Of a DNA stretch of 64,000 nt, positions 26,821 through 34,099 are shown in pieces. Below the pieces are notes generated by a model. It made no database searches. It saw only the letters and a list, made by a program, of their open reading frames with translations, and was not told the origin of the DNA. Origin of the DNA: Chloroflexota bacterium (lineage in GTDB: Bacteria; Chloroflexota; Anaerolineae; B4-G1; DUEL01); assembly GCA_014874475.1 (NCBI GenBank), contig JADBJJ010000026.1, forward strand, positions 62,001 to 126,000, read 5' to 3'. The translations under genes were made by a program, and so were the position numbers. The number at the start of each line of letters is the position of its first letter. The stretch's first letter is position 1.

Positions 26821-28562
26821 TTTTCCATCCTCAAACGGTACGCCAGCACCGGCTCATATCGCCCCCGCACCTGGACAACCCCCAGGGGCTCAAAAGTCCA
26901 CTCCTTTCCCGCTGAGGCGACTACGGCCTCGGTGACGTAGATTTCGCCCGCCGGGGCATACGTGCTGAGACGGGCCGCGATGTTGACCGCGTCGCCGATG
27001 GCGTCGTACTCCGGGTACTGGGATGACCCCAGCAATCCCACCACGGCGGCTCCCGCATGGATGCCCACCCCCATTGGCATGCGCATCATCCTGGGATTCT
27101 CCTTCCAGAGTTTCTCCAGACGTCTCAGCCCATCCTGTGCCGCCCGCAAGGCCTGGTCCACTGGTTGGTCCATCGGCAGGGGAGCGTTGAAAATGGCGGC
27201 TACCATATCCCCCACGTACTTGGTCACAATCCCCCCGGCCTCCACCACAGCCTCCGTAAAACAGGAAAAATGGTGGCCGGCCGCCTCCCGCACCATCCGG
27301 GGGTCCTGTCCCTCTGTCAACCGGACAAATCCCCGGACATCGGCGAAGAGGGCGACGACAAACCGCACATCGGTATGGAGCAACTTTTCTCCATCCGGGA
27401 TCTCTGCCAGGCGGTTGATGAGCCGGGGAGAGGCCCGACCATGAAACAGAAGGGACAATTGGAAGCGCCGCCGCCGTTCATCCCGGGAGCGCCACAGACC
27501 CGTCACCCCAGTGGTGATCAGGATCCCCATCAGCGGTGAAACAGGGTCCACTCCCTGCCCCTGGCTGATACCGATGGCGGTCAGCCCCAGAGTGCCGCCA
27601 ATGATGGTCAACAGGGCGAGAACCACGAGAAACAGCGGGCGAATTCGGGCAACCGCCCAGCCAGAGAAGAGGGATGCAGTCAGAATCATCAGGACCGTCA
27701 GGCGGAAAGGAACCGGTGTGATGACATCGCCCATCAAGAGAGCGATCGCCACCTGAGCGTGGACTTCTACCCCGGTCATTTCCCCCACCGGGGTCCGGTA
27801 AACCTCTGCTCCGTCTCCGGCCGTCACACCGACAAAGAGAATCCGTCCTGCCAGGACCTCCGGTCGCAAATCCCCTTCCAGAAAGGCCCGCAGGGGATAT
27901 GTGGGTATGGAGCCCGGACGCGCCGGATAGCGAATCTGAATCTGGCCCGCTTCGTCTGGGGTCAGGGTGAAACCAGCCCATTGGAAAGGGGAACTGATTG
28001 GTGGTGGGATGGCCGCCTGCAAAAAGAAAGCGGCGGCCCGCCAGGCCAGTGCGGGCACTGTCTCCGTACCTAACTGCACCCAGAGCGGCACCCGACGTAG
28101 GACCCCATCGGAATCGGGGAGCAGGTTGATGTGTCCGAGGATCCCGGATTGAGATACAGGACGAAGCAGGTAAGGGAAAGTGACCCGGCCATCCTGAACG
28201 GACGGCGCCCCCACGCCAACGGCTGGCCAGATCATCAACCCGTTCGGCAAATCCTCGGGCAACGTCTCTTCAACCGATGGCGGGAGGGGGAAATCCAGCG
28301 CCAGCACCCGCACTCTGGCCTCATAGGCCCGCTGAAAGAGGATTGCATACTGCTCAGGAGACCATTGGTCGGGCCGTCCGTACTGCTGGAGGGCTTCCGC
28401 ATCCACAGCGATGATGGCCACTGGCCCTTGTGTCCCGCTGGGGATATGAAATAGGTCGCCCACCCGTCTTGCCCAGCCGGGGAGGAAGTCATAACAGGCT
28501 GCAAAGCAGACCAGCAGGCTCGTGAGAGTTCCGATGAGAAAGCCAACAAGCGTTCTGCGCAT
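26817..28562 (-). CDS. CHASE2-domain adenylate/guanylate cyclase (class III)
   Basis: The 581-residue protein has a signal-anchor, an extracytoplasmic CHASE2 sensor domain (about residues 45-300, with VAIIAVDAEAL ... RVRVLALDFPLP ... GRILFVGVTAG), two or three transmembrane helices (about 305-375) and a class III catalytic domain (about 395-580): FADVRGFV and KYVGDMVAAIF carry the two metal Asp residues, followed by DAIGDAVNIAARL. It makes cAMP or cGMP; the substrate-specifying residues are not resolved here. In one operon with the site-2 protease upstream (12 bp) and the LuxR regulator downstream (4-bp overlap). Confidence 0.92.
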   Translation of the reverse strand: MRRTLVGFLIGTLTSLLVCFAACYDFLPGWARRVGDLFHIPSGTQGPVAIIAVDAEALQQYGRPDQWSPEQYAILFQRAYEARVRVLALDFPLPPSVEETLPEDLPNGLMIWPAVGVGAPSVQDGRVTFPYLLRPVSQSGILGHINLLPDSDGVLRRVPLWVQLGTETVPALAWRAAAFFLQAAIPPPISSPFQWAGFTLTPDEAGQIQIRYPARPGSIPTYPLRAFLEGDLRPEVLAGRILFVGVTAGDGAEVYRTPVGEMTGVEVHAQVAIALLMGDVITPVPFRLTVLMILTASLFSGWAVARIRPLFLVVLALLTIIGGTLGLTAIGISQGQGVDPVSPLMGILITTGVTGLWRSRDERRRRFQLSLLFHGRASPRLINRLAEIPDGEKLLHTDVRFVVALFADVRGFVRLTEGQDPRMVREAAGHHFSCFTEAVVEAGGIVTKYVGDMVAAIFNAPLPMDQPVDQALRAAQDGLRRLEKLWKENPRMMRMPMGVGIHAGAAVVGLLGSSQYPEYDAIGDAVNIAARLSTYAPAGEIYVTEAVVASAGKEWTFEPLGVVQVRGRYEPVLAYRLRMEK

Positions 28563-28574
28563 TACGCAGGATGA

Positions 28575-29756
28575 CTATCGCACGGGTACCGCCATCAGTG
28601 GGACAGGCACAAACGTTATCACCCATATGATGATCAACAGGATTCCCAGGACGGTCCGTCCCGGCCCCAGCCGGGAGGCGTCGTTCAATGGCGGGGGATG
28701 GCGGGGCCCAAAGAAAAGGCCCAGCAGGGCCCAGACCACCCAAGTCGGCCAGGCCGGATTTCCCATCACCCAGAGGTACATCCCCAGAGCGACCAGCATG
28801 CCGATGACCATGTAGGCCAGTTTCCAGGCCCGACGGCCCAGCAGGGCATAGGCCACATGCCCGCCGTCCAGTTGGCCGATGGGGAGCAGGTTGAGGGCCG
28901 TCACCAGCAATCCGGCCCAGGCAGCAAAAACGACGGGGCCGCCCGGGCTGACCGGCAGGGAAAGCCAGACATCCTCGCCGGTTACCCGGTCCGGCAGGAT
29001 GCGCCCAAAGACCAGATATTTTGCTGCCAGGTACAGCAGCGAGTTTCCTTCCTGATAGACGACGGCGACCTGCTCCTGGGGCGAAAGGAAGTCCGATGGC
29101 CGCCCCACACGGGTGAAGAGCAGTCCCAGAAAAAGCAGGGGGACGGCGACGATGAACCCGGCCAAGGGCCCGGCAATACCGATATCAAAGAGAGCCTTGC
29201 GGTCGCGTATGGGGGCTCGCTGAAAGATGACCGCGCCCATTGTGCCCAGGATGCTGAAGGGCATAGGAATGAAAAAGGGAAGACTCACTGGCGAACCATA
29301 CCGGCGGGCAACGAAGTAATGAGCCAGTTCGTGGGCCAGGAGAATGGCTATCAGGGCACCGGCGAAGGGCAGCCCAGAAAGAAGCACGCTCAGAAGCGTT
29401 CCGCCGGGTTGAGGAGCCGCCCCGGCCACCATCACCGTCAGCAGGGTCGCCAGAAACAGCATCAGATTGACCCAGGGGCGCGGGGTTGGGATCCGTATCA
29501 TTCGCCGGACGGCGATGACCCGATAAAGGCCCTTTTCTTGGGAGAGGAGGGCTATGTAGCCCAGAGCGGCGAACCGTTCCGAAATGCGCTCAAAGGCCCG
29601 GTCTGGATCATCGTAGAGGCGGCCATAGAAGGCAAAAGCCGGGTCGGTTCCTGGTTGGACCTCCACCCGCTCCACCGCCATCAGGTCTCCCAGTTGGCTC
29701 CGCAGTCGGTCCAGGATAGGAGAATCAACAAGAAAAGTCGTGTCCATTCTGTCCAT
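28575..29756 (-). CDS. Site-2 protease-type membrane metallopeptidase (M50)
   Basis: Intramembrane zinc protease. The 393-residue protein has a ~95-residue N-terminal cytosolic domain, the zinc motif HELAH (residues 142-146) in a membrane helix, the conserved FIPMPFSILGTMGAVIFQ re-entrant region, IGIAGPLAGF, and the third ligand region NLLPIGQLDGGH. Several more helices end the protein. Such enzymes cleave membrane-tethered regulators; here it is first in an operon with a CHASE2-cyclase and a LuxR regulator, so a role in that signalling path is plausible but inferred. Translation may start three codons downstream at MDTTFLVD. Confidence 0.9.
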   Translation of the reverse strand: MDRMDTTFLVDSPILDRLRSQLGDLMAVERVEVQPGTDPAFAFYGRLYDDPDRAFERISERFAALGYIALLSQEKGLYRVIAVRRMIRIPTPRPWVNLMLFLATLLTVMVAGAAPQPGGTLLSVLLSGLPFAGALIAILLAHELAHYFVARRYGSPVSLPFFIPMPFSILGTMGAVIFQRAPIRDRKALFDIGIAGPLAGFIVAVPLLFLGLLFTRVGRPSDFLSPQEQVAVVYQEGNSLLYLAAKYLVFGRILPDRVTGEDVWLSLPVSPGGPVVFAAWAGLLVTALNLLPIGQLDGGHVAYALLGRRAWKLAYMVIGMLVALGMYLWVMGNPAWPTWVVWALLGLFFGPRHPPPLNDASRLGPGRTVLGILLIIIWVITFVPVPLMAVPVR

Positions 29757-29814
29757 TGCCTTTTCAGAGATGGAGAGTAATCAATTCATAGTAGTCCGAA
29801 AGGACTCCCCGGTT

Positions 29815-29820
29815 ATTGTA
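29815..29820 (-). promoter_or_regulatory. Possible extended -10 box for the site-2 protease operon
   Basis: On the minus strand TGGTACAAT; no clear -35 box at 17 nt. A small AGTCC-TTTC-GGACT hairpin lies in the leader. Confidence 0.35.
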
Positions 29821-29911
29821 CCATGAAATGGTCCAGAAGGGAAAAAACGGGCTATGGATTCGGATATGTCCCCCATCTTCCTCGCACAACAGTTCCGCCG
29901 ACCCCTCCCTA

Positions 29912-30757
29912 TTACCTCTCCGCGACAATGACCGCCGGCACCGCCACCCCCGAATCAATCTCCACCGCCGTCCCGTCCGCAAGGAAGTACATACCGGTGG
30001 ATTGCCCCCCGTCCAGGTTGAGCGCCACATAGAGATCCAGGTCCGACTCCAACAGCCAGCGGGCCAGTGCGTGGAGCGAAAAGAAGCCATCCCGCGCCAC
30101 GATGAACAGGACCCGTCCGCTGTGGTCCTGTGCCACGACAGTCCGGCGGGCCGTACGGCCATCGTCGGCATCGGGGGGAAACCCCAGGACTCCCCCCGGT
30201 CGGACCAGTACTGGGAAGGACTGTACGGCCTCTACCAGAATCTCCGTGGGGTCGTAGGGGCGGGCCACCAGCCAGCGAACTTCCACCCGCCGGCCAGGGA
30301 GGACGGCAAACATCCCGCCGAAGCCCGAATAAGTAGTCCCATAGACCCGCCCGTTGCTGACCAACAGGCCGGTAGCAAGGTATTCCGGCGTGAAATATCC
30401 CCCGTTGACCACCAGCAGCGGTGACATGCCGGCTGCCCTCAACGAGGAGACCCACTCCAGCACCCGCCGCCCCTCACCAGGGGTGTACAGGACGCGAAAG
30501 CGAACTCTCTGCGGGTCCAGCCGTACCAGTGTCACCCGTTCCACCATTCCCCCCTCCAGCGTCACCCGCATCCGGCGGATTTCTGCCCCATCCTCCACCT
30601 CAAGCCAGCCTGTATCAGGCGGCTCAGGAGTGGGGGTAGGCAGTAATGTCGGAGTTGCTGTCAGGGTAGGTGTGGGGGTCGGAGCGGAGAGAAGCCCGCA
30701 GGCCAGAGAGAGCAACAGGAACAATGGGGCTGTCCATATTGTCAGGCGATATGGCAT
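29912..30757 (-). CDS. Phosphodiester glycosidase-family lipoprotein (NAGPA/DUF2233 domain)
   Basis: The 281-residue protein has a short leader ending LLLSLACG, a lipoprotein-type cleavage site, then a Thr/Pro spacer and a NAGPA-like domain: MSPLLVVNGGYFTPEYLATGLLVSN, GRTARRTVVAQDHSG, LARWLLESDLDLYVALNLDGGQSTGMY. The family removes GlcNAc from phosphodiesters or acts on cell-wall or exopolysaccharide sugars; the substrate is not known here. I start at the ATG at 30757 because the longer frame adds residues before the signal peptide. It is divergent from the MBL-fold gene. No gene is seen at 29757-29911. Confidence 0.85.
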   Translation of the reverse strand: MPYRLTIWTAPLFLLLSLACGLLSAPTPTPTLTATPTLLPTPTPEPPDTGWLEVEDGAEIRRMRVTLEGGMVERVTLVRLDPQRVRFRVLYTPGEGRRVLEWVSSLRAAGMSPLLVVNGGYFTPEYLATGLLVSNGRVYGTTYSGFGGMFAVLPGRRVEVRWLVARPYDPTEILVEAVQSFPVLVRPGGVLGFPPDADDGRTARRTVVAQDHSGRVLFIVARDGFFSLHALARWLLESDLDLYVALNLDGGQSTGMYFLADGTAVEIDSGVAVPAVIVAER

Positions 30758-30838
30758 TTCATTGCATCCTTTCACTGTCCCAACGAGGGGCTGCCAGAAT
30801 AGCAGTATGCCGCAAAAACGGGTTTCGGTCAAGTAAGA

Positions 30839-30866
30839 TTGCCGATTGGCGATTCTGGGTTATAAT
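30839..30866 (+). promoter_or_regulatory. Promoter of the MBL-fold gene
   Basis: TTGCCG (30839-30844), 16-nt spacer, TATAAT (30861-30866). The predicted transcription start lies only about 12 nt before the ATG. Confidence 0.7.
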
Positions 30867-30884
30867 TCCCGGGGAGGAGTAAAT

Positions 30885-31520
30885 ATGGAGATCGTCTGGT
30901 ATGGACTGAATTGCTTCCGGCTGACGGAGCGGGGGATGGCTACCGTTATCACCGACCCCTATGGGCCGGAGGCGGGCCTGACCCTGCCCCGCCCCAAAGC
31001 CGATATTGTCACCGTCAGCCGGGACGTTCCCGAGTGCAATCACACCCGCGCGGTGCGGGGGCCATTTCGGGTGCTGGATACCCCCGGCGAGTACGAAATC
31101 GGCGGCGTCTTCATCACCGCCATTCCCGCCTACGCCGATAAGAAGAAGAGCGCGCTGAGCACCATTTTCCATTTTGATTATGACGGTTTGACCGTCTGCC
31201 ACCTGGGACACCTGGGACAGGCACCGACCCAGCCGCAAGTAGAGGCGCTGGGAACGGTGGACGTCCTGCTCATCCCCGTCGGCGGGGATGGCGGACTCAC
31301 CCCTGCCGAAGCGTCGGAGGTCATCAGCCTGCTGGAGCCGGCCATTGTGGTACCGATGTGGTACAAAATCCCTGGCCTGACCCTCTCCCTGGGGACGCTG
31401 AACCGGTTTCTCAAGCAGATGGGGGTGGAAAAGGCGGATGCCCGGGAGTCCCTCAAGGTCACCAAAGGGAACCTTCCCCAGGAGACGGAGGTCATCGTCC
31501 TGGCGCCGAAGCAGGAGTAG
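30885..31520 (+). CDS. MBL-fold (UlaG-like) protein with a degenerate metal motif
   Basis: The 211-residue protein has the UlaG-like metallo-beta-lactamase pattern: MEIVWYGLNCFRL start, DIVTVS strand, DTPGEYEIGGVFITAI, GLTVCHLGHLGQ, VDVLLIPVGGDGGL and VVPMWYK. The usual H-x-H-x-D-H after the VTVS strand reads S-R-D-V-P-E-C-N-H, so the first metal ligands are gone. Canonical hydrolase activity is therefore doubtful. GGGGAGGAG precedes the ATG. It may be the first gene of the unit with ybaB and recR. Confidence 0.85.
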   Translation: MEIVWYGLNCFRLTERGMATVITDPYGPEAGLTLPRPKADIVTVSRDVPECNHTRAVRGPFRVLDTPGEYEIGGVFITAIPAYADKKKSALSTIFHFDYDGLTVCHLGHLGQAPTQPQVEALGTVDVLLIPVGGDGGLTPAEASEVISLLEPAIVVPMWYKIPGLTLSLGTLNRFLKQMGVEKADARESLKVTKGNLPQETEVIVLAPKQE

Positions 31521-31621
31521 CAGGGGTTGACATCCCGGCGCCCGGACGGCGCGGCGACAAAATTGAATTCCCTCGGGCTTTCGGCCCGCATCCCCAAACG
31601 CTGTTCTGTATAGGAGGACTG

Positions 31622-31963
31622 ATGGCAAAGAGACGGATCATATCTGGCGGACTTGGCGCCCCCGGCGATATGCTGCGTCGGTTGCAGAGCCTGCAGGACG
31701 ACCTGATGAAAGCGCAAGAGGAGATTGCGGCGATGACCATCACCGCTACGGCCGGTGGTGGAGCGGTGACCGCCGTCATCTCCGGCGACCGTCGCCTGAA
31801 ATCGCTGCAGATTCAGCCCGACGTCGTGGACCCCAACGACGTGGAGATGCTCCAGGACCTGATCGTGGCTGCCGTCAACCAGGGTCTGGAGCAAGCGGAG
31901 AAGGCCGCCGCCGAGCGAATGAGTGCAGTGACCGGCGGCCTGGGGCTGGATTTAGGACTGTAG
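31622..31963 (+). CDS. YbaB/EbfC-family nucleoid-associated protein
   Basis: The 113-residue protein has the YbaB fold: MLRRLQSLQDDLMKAQEEIAA helix, ITATAGGGAVTAVISGDRRL strands and DLIVAAVNQGLEQAEKAAAER helix. It typically binds DNA and is encoded just before recR, as here (16 bp). TAGGAGG lies 5 nt before the ATG; the longer upstream frame is a shadow of the previous gene. Confidence 0.93.
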   Translation: MAKRRIISGGLGAPGDMLRRLQSLQDDLMKAQEEIAAMTITATAGGGAVTAVISGDRRLKSLQIQPDVVDPNDVEMLQDLIVAAVNQGLEQAEKAAAERMSAVTGGLGLDLGL

Positions 31964-31979
31964 GAGAGCACCCGTCCCG

Positions 31980-32579
31980 ATGTCCGCTCTTCCGCCCTCC
32001 GTGCTGCGGTTGATAGAAACCTTCTCCGAACTCCCCGGCATCGGGCCCAAAACCGCCTCGCGCCTCACCTTTTTCCTACTGCGGGGAGAGTCGGACCTGG
32101 CATCGCGGCTGGCCCAGGCTCTGCAGGACCTGCGGGAACAAACGCGCCTCTGCTCCGTCTGCTACAACATCACCGAACAGGACCCCTGCCCCATCTGTAG
32201 CGACCCGACGCGCGATCGGGCAACCATCTGCGTGGTGGAGGAGCCGCTGGATGTGGTGGCCATTGAGCGGACGGAGCACTATCGGGGGCTATATCACGTC
32301 CTCCACGGGGCACTGGCCCCGATGGAGGGGGTGTTTGCCGAAAACCTGCGGGTCGCCGAACTGCTGCAGCGGGTGGAGAGCGGGGGAGTACGGGAGGTCA
32401 TTCTGGCAACGAATCCCACCAGTGAGGGGGATTACACAGCCGCCTACCTGGTCGCCAAACTCCGTCCCCTGGGAGTCCGGGTGACCCGCCTGGGGCGGGG
32501 GCTTCCCGTGGGAGGCGACCTGGAGTACGCCGACCAGGTGACGCTGACCAATGCCCTGGAGGGGAGACGGGAACTGTAG
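31980..32579 (+). CDS. recR: Recombination mediator RecR
   Basis: The 199-residue protein has the helix-hairpin-helix LPGIGPKTASRL (about residues 19-30), the zinc finger C-x2-C-x8-C-x2-C (CSVCYNITEQDPCPIC), a Toprim domain with VVEEPLDVVAIE, and a C-terminal Walker-like GDYTAAYL. It acts in RecFOR loading of RecA on gapped DNA. Confidence 0.96.
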   Translation: MSALPPSVLRLIETFSELPGIGPKTASRLTFFLLRGESDLASRLAQALQDLREQTRLCSVCYNITEQDPCPICSDPTRDRATICVVEEPLDVVAIERTEHYRGLYHVLHGALAPMEGVFAENLRVAELLQRVESGGVREVILATNPTSEGDYTAAYLVAKLRPLGVRVTRLGRGLPVGGDLEYADQVTLTNALEGRREL

Positions 32580-32580
32580 C

Positions 32581-33303
32581 ATGCCTGAAACTCGCTGGCG
32601 TATCACCTACACCGTTGAAGGTCCCCTGCGCTACATTTCCCACCTGGAGCAGGTGCGGGTATGGGAGCGAGCCATCCGGCGAGCCGGCTTGCCCCTGGCC
32701 TACAGCGGTGGCTTTACCCCCCGTCCCCGCCTTCAGGTCGCCGCCCCGCTGCCCCTGGGCTTCGCATCGGAGGCGGAGTGGCTGGACCTCTGGCTGGAAC
32801 AACCGGTAGAGCCGGAGACCATCATCCAGGCGCTGACCAGCACCCTCCCTAAAGGACTGACGATACAGAGCATAGAAGCGATTTCTCTGAGCGCTCCGTC
32901 CCTCCCCTCGCAGGTGGTGGCTGCTGGCTACACCGTGACGGTGGAGACGACCGTTCCGGCGGATGAAATCCGGCAGCGAATAGCGGACCTGCTGGCGGCG
33001 GAGACGCTCCTCCGGGAGCGGCGGGGTCGCCCCTACGACCTGCGCCCCCTGATCCTGGACCTCCACCTGGAGGAAGTCCGCGCCGATGAGTGCGTGCTGA
33101 CGATGCTCCTTTCGGCCCGCGAGGGGGCCACAGGCCGCCCGGAGGAGGTGCTGGACGCGCTGGGCCTGGCCGATAGATTCTTCCAGGTCACCCGACGGAG
33201 AATTCTATTCGCAAACGGCAAAGAGCAAGCACGTACGATGCCCTTCACAGCCCCTGCCACACAAACAGCAGAATCATCATTATCCCTATGGTCACCTGAA
33301 TGA
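32581..33303 (+). CDS. DUF2344 (TIGR03936) family protein
   Basis: The 240-residue protein begins ATG one base after the recR stop. WRITYTVEGPLRYISHLEQVRVWERAIRRAGLP and YSGGFTPRPRLQVAAPLPLG are the family hallmarks. The family is usually encoded beside, or fused to, a B12-binding radical-SAM protein; none is next to it here. The C-terminal ~20 residues (after FANGKEQAR) overlap tail-to-tail with the DUF456 gene and are Ser/Thr-rich, so they may not be conserved. Confidence 0.88.
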   Translation: MPETRWRITYTVEGPLRYISHLEQVRVWERAIRRAGLPLAYSGGFTPRPRLQVAAPLPLGFASEAEWLDLWLEQPVEPETIIQALTSTLPKGLTIQSIEAISLSAPSLPSQVVAAGYTVTVETTVPADEIRQRIADLLAAETLLRERRGRPYDLRPLILDLHLEEVRADECVLTMLLSAREGATGRPEEVLDALGLADRFFQVTRRRILFANGKEQARTMPFTAPATQTAESSLSLWSPE

Positions 33304-33751
33304 GTCCAGAAAGAAGGCATCCTGCCAGCCATCCGGTGCCTGCGCGAGCAACCGCTCTCCAATCCTTCCGCCGGTGGTACTCTACCCACAAAACCCCGAC
33401 CAGGGCTCCGATCAATCCCCCTGGCACAGCGCCGATGCCCCCTGCCAACAGGCCGATGATGAATCCCACCGCCCCGAGTCCCAATCCAGCCAGCAGCGCC
33501 TGCCAGGATGCCCCGCCCAAGCGGCTACCCAGATGGCTGGCCCAGATGTTGGCTGTGATGCCGATGGCGGCTAGCGCGGTGAGCGCGGCGAAGGTGATAG
33601 GATCAATCGTGGCGAATCGTTCAGCAATGGCATAGACCAACACAGCCAGCCAGATCAGTTCCACGCCAGGTAGAAAGGGGATCAGCGTCCCGATCAGCCC
33701 TATCACCATCACGCCTAACGTCAGCCAGAAGGCCCACTCCGGCAGGGACAT
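33245..33751 (-). CDS. DUF456-family membrane protein
   Basis: The 168-residue protein has four or five hydrophobic segments with the family's Gly-rich helices (GSRLGGASWQALLAGLGLGAVGFIIG, GGIGAVPGGLIGALVGVLWVEY). Function unknown. I start at 33751, which has AAGGAG at good spacing; the longer frame reads back into the tRNA terminator. Its 3' end overlaps the DUF2344 gene by 59 bp in convergent orientation. Confidence 0.88.
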   Translation of the reverse strand: MSLPEWAFWLTLGVMVIGLIGTLIPFLPGVELIWLAVLVYAIAERFATIDPITFAALTALAAIGITANIWASHLGSRLGGASWQALLAGLGLGAVGFIIGLLAGGIGAVPGGLIGALVGVLWVEYHRRKDWRAVARAGTGWLAGCLLSGLIQVTIGIMMILLFVWQGL

Positions 33752-33770
33752 CTCACTCCTTTCTGAACTG

Positions 33771-33806
33771 AAAACCCTCCTGCAAGCCCCGAAGCCTGCA
33801 GGAGGG
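33771..33806 (-). terminator. Terminator of the tRNA-Lys transcript
   Basis: On the minus strand CCCTCCTGCA pairs with TGCAGGAGGG (10 bp, loop of 12), followed by TTTT. It lies 11 nt after the tRNA and just before the DUF456 ribosome site. Confidence 0.85.
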
Positions 33807-33816
33807 TGAGGCAACA

Positions 33817-33893
33817 TGGTGAGCCGTGCAGGATTTGAACCTGCGGCCAAGGGCTTAAAAGGCCCCTGCTCTACCTGACTGAGCTAACGGCCC
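33817..33893 (-). tRNA. tRNA-Lys (anticodon TTT), CCA encoded
   Basis: The minus strand folds into a full cloverleaf: acceptor GGGCCGT/ACGGCTC (one G-T), D stem GCTC/GAGC, anticodon stem GGGGC/GCCCT with loop CTTTTAA, T stem GCAGG/CCTGC with TTCAAAT, discriminator A, then CCA in the DNA. Its promoter lies at 33906-33934. Confidence 0.96.
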
Positions 33894-33905
33894 CTTTCAT
33901 CGGGG

Positions 33906-33934
33906 AGTATAACACGGGAGCAGGAGATTGTCAA
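33906..33934 (-). promoter_or_regulatory. Promoter of tRNA-Lys
   Basis: On the minus strand TTGACA (33929-33934), 17-nt spacer, TATACT (33906-33911), 12 nt before the tRNA 5' end. Confidence 0.85.
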
Positions 33935-33993
33935 ATAGAAATCGGTTTTTGCGGCAGGCGGCTCTGCCGTCCACCGCAAAATCCCGTTCTTCA

Positions 33994-34022
33994 TTGACAC
34001 AATCGGAACCGCCACATATAAT
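33994..34022 (+). promoter_or_regulatory. Perfect-consensus promoter of the molybdenum hydroxylase gene
   Basis: TTGACA (33994-33999), 17-nt spacer, TATAAT (34017-34022). Both hexamers and the spacing are ideal, so expression should be strong unless an operator is present. Confidence 0.85.
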
Positions 34023-34026
34023 CGGT

Positions 34027-34088
34027 AATGACCATTGGCCCTGTTGTCTGTGGTCCATCGCCTGTGATCCGTCGTCTGTGATCCACCC
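34027..34088. repeat. Word-repeat array in the leader of the molybdenum hydroxylase gene
   Basis: Successive words tctgtggtccatcg, cctgtgatccgtcg and tctgtgatccaccc are near-copies of one ~14-bp unit. The array fills the transcribed leader. A related array is at 23602-23645. Confidence 0.55.
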
Positions 34089-34099
34089 AGGAGATCCCT

